Shown here: in pieces, positions 57,227 to 64,000 of the stretch
Layout: the number at the start of each line of letters is the position of its first letter
How positions within the stretch are numbered: the first letter of the stretch is position 1
NCBI GenBank assembly: GCA_028829895.1
Contig: CM054179.1
Coordinates: 43,816,617-43,880,616 of the forward strand
From: Sinotaia quadrata
Taxonomy: Eukaryota; Mollusca; Gastropoda; Architaenioglossa; Viviparidae
Length of the DNA stretch: 64,000 nucleotides
Direction of reading: 5' to 3'
Translations under genes and position numbers: made by a program
The notes under the pieces: model-generated
The model's database searches: none
Seen by the model: only the letters and a program-made list of their open reading frames with translations
Told to the model about the DNA's origin: nothing

Positions 57227-58773
57227 TGTCACAAGTCTGATAAAAATGTCCGACCTGATGACCCACATTGCCTTGTTTACTTCAAATTCGAATATTTGAA
57301 ACCCTTGGCCCTTTGTTCAAAGCTTCCTTTTTCTAGGTGCTTCTAGAACAGGTCAAGATGTTATGTAACTTTAGGACCATTGTCCAGTTCTCGAACCAAC
57401 CACATGCTTTGCGAACAGTCACGTGATACGCAATATACCTTTCCATATATGTACCTACACGCTTCCGCTCCCTCACTTCGAGCACACTTTAGCTAATTCC
57501 ATCAGCTACTCGGGTCGTAGAGGCAGCCGGCGCCATAGAGAATCAAGGTACCCTTCGACTTCTCTCAAAGGTATCATTTTATTTAATAGTATTTGCCTAT
57601 GTATTGTTTAAGTATGTATTTGTGCTATGTATTATATGATTTCCATATACACTTGAGCATGGTTCAGAGAAATAGCTGAAAACCTATATGTTACGGAATA
57701 TAAATTTATTGTAACCATTTTTCCATTTCTGTACTTTAATTTATATTGTTTTAATTCACTAAGAGCCAGAATGCTGCGCTCGATATGAATTCTTCATGTA
57801 ATTCAATTATTGCGTGTAATTTTAATTGTAAATTGTGAAGCGCTCTGTCGGTTTGAATTACCTCTTTGTATGAACATTAATTTAACGTTGTATCTATTTT
57901 ATTGCTTCATACGTCATGACTGTTAAATGGAACACATGTGAGACGATTATATTTGTCTAAAATCTAATTGTAAGCGACGCGAGGTCGAAACTCTTTGTTC
58001 AGCGCATTTAATTGAGCCATGCCTAAGTAGGGCCTGTTAGGTTGAGAATTATATCCAAACACGTTGCATCCACAGGTCGGCTCATGGTTCATGTTTCACC
58101 ATGCCTCACCTGCACTAGCTTATTGGTGTAAGCGTGTCGAAATCCACTCTGAGGGCCATGCTGCAAAAATTCCAGTTCCTAGCCGCTAACAAAGGGACAT
58201 CATTCCTTATGCACCACGTGTGTCGTTAAAGGGGGACTGAGGGAACGAACCGGCATGACTGAGTGTTGAGACCAAGGATACAAGAATAGAGCTAAGTGCA
58301 AGATCAAGTGTACAGATCTCAAAGGAACACTTTTCTGGCAATTTAGATTGACAAAAATCAGGCATAGGCGCGTAAAGACAGAGTGAAGACTATTCGCGTT
58401 GCATTCGATTTATTGTTAATTTGTTAAACTTTATTAAATCTTATTTTCTTTGTTAATACCTCTTAGTAGTTGATTTCTATGCACAATAGACCAATTAGAT
58501 TAATTCTTAGATTTGAATGGGGGCGGATGAGCAGAAAGATTGATGACGAGTGCATATTAATTTAGAGGGATTTAACTGTTTTCAAATCTAGCTAAAAGTT
58601 CGCAGTTTATTAGTCTGTAAATTTGTCGTCTGAACTACAAGACGCACTTTTAATTAGTCAGATAATAAATTGAGCAACCAGTCTGCGTAGAATATGAGAG
58701 GAAGAATTAATTATATTTAAAGTCTTTTAATTATTCTAAGCAGGGTCTTTAAATAAATACTGGAAACGTAACA
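57227..58773 (+). repeat. 3' LTR of the plus-strand Gmr1-like element
   Basis: Repeat of 50500-52046, followed by target duplication CACTC at 58774-58778. Confidence 0.95.
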
Positions 58774-60470
58774 CACTCAAATGTGTCAGACTTGGAATTC
58801 AATACTTGGCACTAAACGGAAGTGGACAGTCAGGATATTCGTATGTGCAATGCTGGACGGGGGTACCGTGTGCTGGAGGGGGTGTGTTCTAATCAGCTCA
58901 GTGAAAATGATGTACAAGAACTTTGCGTATAAAAGGGGATGACAGACAGAAACGAACGAGAGAAACGAGAAAGACACCAGGAATGTAGTATTTGGTAGAG
59001 GGGTAAGAAGACCCTCTAAATTTCTCCCTGTTTTTGTACCAAGAAACTCTGTGAGCTGGGAGGCAATCAGCTAGAGAACCCTTGGACACTGCAATAGAGT
59101 GCCAGAAGTCTAACCAGCTGTATTTTGAAGACGCACCATCAGGGCCATCACAGATCAAGATGGACCAGTCATCTCGGGTTCTTCAAAGACTGTGCAAAGA
59201 CCGCGTGCGATCGACCATTTTCTAATAGAAGAAATTAATTGGACGTTTGGTGTCACAGTGCTGGGAAATATTGTAGGCAGAAAGCAATCGCAATAATGTG
59301 TGGAATATCGCAGAAAAACGTCCAGGTTGACCGTTTGTTAATTAATGAGAAGAGAAGAGAAACGAAACGAAACGAGAAGTAATGAAAAAGTGAGAATTGA
59401 GAAATAGGCCTAATGAGAAGCATAACAGGAGGTGAGACATCGACAGTGTTTTGTGCATCTTCAAACCCCCCAGCACGAGGAGAAAGTGACAATAACTATG
59501 TGAGTAAAAAAAATATTAACTAGTGTAGGAATCTCAGAGCACATAAACCTAAAACTTAAAACTAAAGCATAGGATCTTAATTAAGAATCAAACCTAAAAT
59601 TAAAAATAAACCTTAAACTTAAATCTACTTTGAACAGTGAAGAGTCATTTTAAGATTAATATAAGAAAATATTGATGGAACTGACTGAAGAGGACTTGCA
59701 AGTCAAATGACACTGTTTATTGTTGAACTATTGAATTTTGATAGCAGGAGCAGTGGCTCCTGAACTTTTAAATAGCGATGGTTATTTTATGTTAAATAAT
59801 GCTTAACGTATTTAGAAATAGTACTGTATGAAGAATCTTGAATTTTGTATTTCTTTTATTTTATCCATCATTTATCATTCTTTCTTTCTTTTCTTCAAAG
59901 GTGTGAGTTGTGGATGGCTGACTAACCAACGTGTGAGAGGAAACCCATAGATCAATAAATTTAAATCTATACTCTGACATTGAGACTTTTCCTGTCTATG
60001 GTTTCGAAAGAGCGGTTGTGGTCGTTGTTACATGTTGTGTCGTCTGTGCCGTCTACACTTCACCTTTACCCGTGTGCAATCACACATGCAAAATGTCGGC
60101 AATACGTAACCTACATGCAGAATAAAATTTGAGCCAACCAACCGTCTTGGTATTCTGTGTATGGATTTGTAATAATGTATGATATTTTGTACTATAGTTT
60201 AAAGATTTGTGTAGCATGTAAATAGGTCATTATGTCATGTATATATGTTAATCTAAGTTTCTTTTCAGTTTAGTGGAATTGTGATCAGTTTACATGTAGC
60301 AAATATTTATCACTGCATTTGTTATTTGCAGGGTTTTCTTCATTCATTCAGTTAAATTCCATTTGTTTTGTAATTTCACTTACTGGGAAAGCCTAGAAGT
60401 CTATACTGGACCGTATGAGAGAATCTATGACGTGATGTGTGGCCAACGCATCGTGATATAAGCTGTCCAT

Positions 60471-60474
<4 letters not shown>
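58774..60474. other. Non-coding sequence with a TATA motif and a polyadenylation-like signal
   Basis: TATAAAA lies at 58928-58934, and AATAAA at about 59954. The 1-kb between them is richer in G and A and has no convincing coding frame. It could be an unannotated non-coding transcript or an unrelated LTR, but I found no second copy or target duplication. Confidence 0.3.

Positions 60475-60504
<30 letters not shown>
60475..60504. repeat. (GT)n microsatellite
   Basis: About 15 GT units. Confidence 0.95.
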
Positions 60505-60506
<2 letters not shown>

Positions 60507-60565
60507 CGCGTAATCTCGTTACACTGGGTTCATCAACTTGATACACTCAGTAAGCAATGGGTTCC

Positions 60566-60607
60566 TAAAAAAAAATGGGTTGTCAAAGTATAAACCCATT
60601 TTTTTAA
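60566..60607. other. Perfect A/T-rich hairpin
   Basis: Arms TAAAAAAAAATGGGTT (60566-60581) and AACCCATTTTTTTA (60593-60606) pair over at least 13 bases across an 11-base loop. There is no coding context. A terminal-repeat remnant or a foldback sequence is possible. Confidence 0.7.
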
Positions 60608-60753
60608 CGATTGGAATTAGTATAAAATGGGTCCACGAGGCACCAGAATTAATTTCAGACAAGTCATTTTTTTAGTCGTGTGTGAAATGTCGCATACACA
60701 CTTTGGTGTGTGTCGAATCAGTTTTTGCAAGGTTGTGTGATGAACAATTCGGA

Positions 60754-60807
60754 GCATGCGCAGTACCCATTTGACGTACGTCATAAAACCACGTGACGCG
60801 ATGTAAT
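60754..60807 (+). promoter_or_regulatory. Promoter-like cluster of factor-binding motifs
   Basis: Within 50 bp lie GCATGCGCAG (NRF1-like, 60754-60763), the perfect palindrome TGACGTACGTCA (CRE/ATF-like, 60772-60783) and CACGTG (E-box, 60790-60795). All are CpG-containing in a CpG-poor window. They sit directly before an ATG followed by a donor site. Confidence 0.45.
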
Positions 60808-60839
60808 ATGGCGCCTCAGTTTGTGCTTGGAATGTTTCG
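60808..60839 (+). CDS. Possible first coding exon
   Basis: ATG starts MAPQFVLGMF and the frame runs into a strong donor, GTAAGT, at 60840, ending after two bases of a codon. With the promoter-like cluster just upstream it looks like a first exon. I could not identify the next exon with confidence; it may lie beyond the window. Confidence 0.35.
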
Positions 60840-60997
60840 GTAAGTAAATAAATCTTGTTCTTGCATTATTTAATTTCTTATAATTTATTTATGTAAATTT
60901 CTAATTTTCAATGATGATAACCTATTAAAAGATAGCATATTAAAAGATTTGCCGATTATTGATGAAGTAGCGTTGGAGCACATTTTACCTATTGCGC

Positions 60998-61231
60998 ATG
61001 CTCAATCGCCTGGCGTGCCTTAGCAACGACATATCGGACAGCGAAGAGCAAATCATTGTAATTTTTTTGCTTGTAGTGTTTATCTCAAGATCGAAGCCTA
61101 GCATTTACTTGTGGCGTGAACGAGTGAAACAATGTAAGCGAGCAACTAAAGAAATGAACAATTTAAATGTGCGATGTTCAACAAGACTTGCACACACAGA
61201 CGAAACAAAATTATATTTAATAAATAAATAA
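60998..61231 (+). CDS. Unrecognised small frame with one membrane-like segment
   Basis: From the ATG at 60998 the frame encodes about 77 residues: MLNRLACLSNDISDSEEQ, a hydrophobic stretch IIVIFLLVVFI, then a basic tail. AATAAA repeats follow the stop at 61219-61230. Its base composition at the start is CpG-richer than surroundings. No homologue is recognised; it may be a genuine small exon or chance. Confidence 0.25.
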   Translation: MLNRLACLSNDISDSEEQIIVIFLLVVFISRSKPSIYLWRERVKQCKRATKEMNNLNVRCSTRLAHTDETKLYLINK

Positions 61232-61864
61232 AGTTGAATGCATGAATGTTTGGAAGAATTTAACTAAAGAAGATAAATTAATATTAAAATTATTCGATGA
61301 TAAAATACTTTTAAAAAGGTTGGAGATATTTAATTTAGTAGTATCAATATTAGTCTTACTTCAGCCGAATGTAACTATTACATGTATCAAGGCCTAGCCA
61401 GACTTGTCTCAAAGAAAACAATCATATAATTAAAAAAATAAGTAAGAACAAAAAATGAATTAATGACTCCACTAGGGGAAATTATATTATAGAAAAATAT
61501 TACATTTGTGATATTATTTACAAAGTTGATGTAATACATCATATACATAATACTTGAATCATATGATTACAACATACATTTAAGCTGCAGTTCCAGAACT
61601 GCTTGTACTTTATTTAAGGGTCAAATTTTGGATTGTGGGTATGTTTATTATATTATATAGTATATTACTGAAAGTCTGTTACCACCTTAATTTACCATGG
61701 CAAAGAAATGAGAAATTAAAATATTCATTTGATTTATGCAAACTGTTATTGCTGTATTTATTGACTTGGCTAGCATACGAACAACCTAATAAATTATGAG
61801 CATCTCTCACAAATTAAATTTATTATTTGCCTATTTGTGTGGACTGCAAGCACAACACAATTTT
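61232..61864. other. AT-rich DNA, no gene
   Basis: No element or coding sequence is supported. Confidence 0.5.
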
Positions 61865-62465
61865 TTGCTCAAGATTAAATGTATTCTGTTGGCCATATGA
61901 AAGTATTTTTTTAAAACTTAAAATGTGTTGTGATAATTTACTACTAAACAGTCATGTTTAAAAGTAAATACTTGTGTTTTATAATTAAACAGAGGTAAAG
62001 TTTTAAAAACATATTTAAAAATGTTATCACACATTAACAATAAAGATGTAATTAGTATGTGTTTACACTTTACATATTGTACTGTAAACATAGTCTGAAG
62101 TGCAGATTGAAAAGATGGTTTTTATTTTAACCAAAGTTTTTACATTAGCTATCAGTTTGATCAAACTGCTACAACTTCACTCTATGCTAGGTCCTGCATA
62201 CTGCATAGGTCATCAATTTCAATGCCATTTGCATACTTAAAAATATACATGTAAATGCATATGCACATTGTGCAATTAATAAGAAAATGGTTGTGATTAT
62301 CTATAGTATAAATAAAAGTTTTGAGATTTTATAATTATATCATGGTGCAATAAAACTGTCAGTTGAGATTTTATACCTTGTAGCATTATGCTAAAATAAA
62401 AAAAAAAACAAAAAGAAAACAAAAATACATTTTAAAAAAGAAAGAAATTGTATGTAATCTTTAGT
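61865..62465 (+). repeat. Direct duplication, copy 1
   Basis: Matches 62799-63425 in the same orientation, with an offset of about 934-960 bp. Landmarks are TTGCTCAAGATTAAATGTAT, AGTAAATACTTGTGTTTTAT and GTATGTAATCTTTA. Both copies have small indels and substitutions throughout. There is no open frame. Confidence 0.85.
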
Positions 62466-62798
62466 ATGCTGATATTTATTTCTGATATGGTGCATTTCAC
62501 TGATTTCTGTCTAAAGTTAATAGTGTTGCATGTTCTAATCCACACGACTAAGAAAAAATAAACTTGTGAGAATAATTAAAACAGTAAATTAATAATGAAA
62601 GCATAATCATGGACTAGCCAAGTCCCTACTGAAGTAATTTCATATTCTATAATTAACCTATTGAAGGAAATGTATTTTTATAAATAGTACAGTGCAACAG
62701 TGGATACATTCACAATTCTTCTTCAGAAAAGGACTGGGCGAGTGCATGGTTATTATTATGTCACAATAAAATCTTCAGTTCATTCTCAACATATACTG

Positions 62799-63425
62799 TT
62801 GCTCAAGATTAAATGTATTCTGTTGTTGGCAATATGGAAATAAATTTTTAGCTTCAAATGTGTTGTGATAATTTTGTTAATTACTATCAATCAGTCATGT
62901 CTAAAAGTAAATACTTGTGTTTTATAATTTAACACAGGTAAAGTTTTAAACAATATTTAAAATGTTATCACAAATTCACAATAAAGATGTAAATAGTATG
63001 TGTTTACACTTCATATATTGTACTATAAATAGTTTAGTGTGCAAGCTTATAGTCTTAAGAGCAGATTGAAAAGAGGGGATTTATTTTAACCAAAGTTTTA
63101 ACATTAGCTATCAGTTTGATCAAATTGTTACAACTTCACTCTATGCTAGGTGCTGCAGTGCACAGATAAATGCACAGGTCACCAATGTCAAAGCCACTTG
63201 CATACTTAAAAATAAACATGTAGATGCATATGCACATTGTATTAATATTAATAAGAAAATGGGTGTGATTAACTATAGTACAAATACAAGTTTTGAGATT
63301 TTATAATTATATCATGGTGCAATAAAACTCAGTTGAGATTTTATACCTTGTAGCATTATGCTAAAAAAGAAAGAAAAAGGAAACAAAAATAAATTTAAAA
63401 AAGAAAAAATTGTATGTAATCTTTA
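62799..63425 (+). repeat. Direct duplication, copy 2
   Basis: Second copy of 61865-62465. Ends before the LINE fragment. The spacer between the copies (62466-62798) shows nothing else. Confidence 0.85.
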
Positions 63426-63491
63426 ATAATTTTATATTTAATTTTGAAATTATGTATTTATTTATATTTATATCTTATATTATTATCCAGT

Positions 63492-64000
63492 CTCTTTCCA
63501 CGACTTCTGTTTGACTGTCGGCTGTGATCCAAGGTCTCGGAATCTTACCAAGATTCTGGGAGATCCAAGGTTTTACGGAGGATGTGGGCACTTCCGAGGA
63601 GCACTGCTTTGAGTAGTGGAGCGATTCTGTGGTTTCCAGGGAGTTTATTCAGGTAGCCTTCCAATTCTGACGTTATGTTCCCCAAGGCTCCTATCACTAT
63701 TGGTATCACTTCTGCTTTTACATTCCACAGTCTCTGGATTTCTAATCTGAGGTCTTGGTATTTTTCTATTTTTTCTCTTTCTTTTGTTTTTATGTTTCTA
63801 TCACTTGGAACAGTGACACCAATAATTGTTACTGTTCTGTTGGACTTATTGAGAACTACAATGTCTGGTCGTCTTGCAGGAATCACCCGGTCTGTTCTTA
63901 TCTCGAAGTCCCATAGTATTTTGACTTCTTCTGTTTCGGTGACTACTTCTGGTTGATGCATCCATGCTCTTTCTGGGGTTTTTATACCATAGTTCTCACA
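63492..64000 (-). pseudogene. LINE C-terminal fragment with restriction-like endonuclease, continues past the window
   Basis: The minus-strand frame is open from the window edge to the stop at 63545. It reads CENYGIKTPERAW, then WDFEIRTDRVIPARRPDIVV, LNKSNRTVTIIGVTVPSD, and EKIEKYQDLRLEIQRLW. PD followed by a beta-strand pattern is the endonuclease core of R2/R4-type LINEs. The usual second acidic residue (IDV in relatives I recall) appears as IGV, which would inactivate cleavage if the alignment is right. The 3' flank is the same as in the copy at 28563, so both are the same family. The rest of the element lies outside the window. Confidence 0.75.

Larger units (their letters stand above)
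50500..58773 (+). mobile_element. Full-length, apparently intact Gmr1-like Ty3/gypsy retrotransposon
   Basis: The element is 8274 bp with 1547-bp LTRs that start TGTCACAAGTC and end GTAACA. It has target duplication CACTC at 50495-50499 and 58774-58778, a polypurine tract before the 3' LTR, and one uninterrupted 1445-residue Gag-Pol frame in the order Gag, protease, integrase, reverse transcriptase, RNase H. No LTR differences were seen in the parts I compared. All catalytic motifs are present. This copy looks recent and potentially able to move. The solo LTR at 951-2531 belongs to the same family. Confidence 0.95.

Overview
This window is AT-rich eukaryotic DNA. It carries spliceosomal intron signals, long non-coding stretches, many microsatellites and minisatellites, and metazoan transposons: Gmr1-like Ty3/gypsy elements, LINEs with a restriction-like endonuclease, hAT remnants and CACTG-ended DNA transposons. 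No operons, bacterial ribosome binding sites or RNA genes were seen. The repeat mix suggests an invertebrate, possibly a mollusc or another lophotrochozoan; the species cannot be fixed from the sequence.

Layout. 0.7-4 kb: a dispersed repeat with TGTGAC/GTCACA-like ends, split by a solo LTR (951-2531). 4.7-6 kb: a 48-bp triplication beside a TATA motif and a retroelement-like relic. 6213-15037: a complete Gmr1-like retrotransposon on the minus strand with 1936-bp LTRs and target duplication AACAT; its pol frame is cut by one TGA. 16173-17920: a decayed CACTG transposon. 19.8-20.3 kb: a LINE reverse-transcriptase relic. 21.2-39.6 kb: a plus-strand series of very short exon-like units, nearly all in phase 1-1, among large introns, with several possible last exons. 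39-46.7 kb: minisatellites and another dispersed repeat copy. 46.7-49.8 kb: an inverted, diverged copy of the 3' half of the micro-exon locus on the minus strand. 50500-58773: a second Gmr1-like retrotransposon with an uninterrupted 1445-residue Gag-Pol frame, 1547-bp LTRs and target duplication CACTC. 58.8-64 kb: mostly empty, with a promoter-like patch near 60.8 kb, a 0.6-kb direct duplication and a LINE 3' end running off the window.

The most interesting signal is the candidate micro-exon gene. Exons of 15, 21, 18, 15, 18, 51, 24 and 66 nt are each divisible by three, have AG/GT borders and split codons identically, so any can be included or skipped without breaking the frame. The introns next to the first three exons are clearly homologous while the exons differ. 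Two of the internal exons, and one last exon, recur with the same length and frame in the inverted copy. The predicted peptide is short and rich in proline. I do not recognise it and found no secure first exon.

Both retrotransposons place integrase before reverse transcriptase, the Ty1/copia-like order that defines the Gmr1 group within Ty3/gypsy. Their LTR pairs are almost identical, so both insertions look recent.
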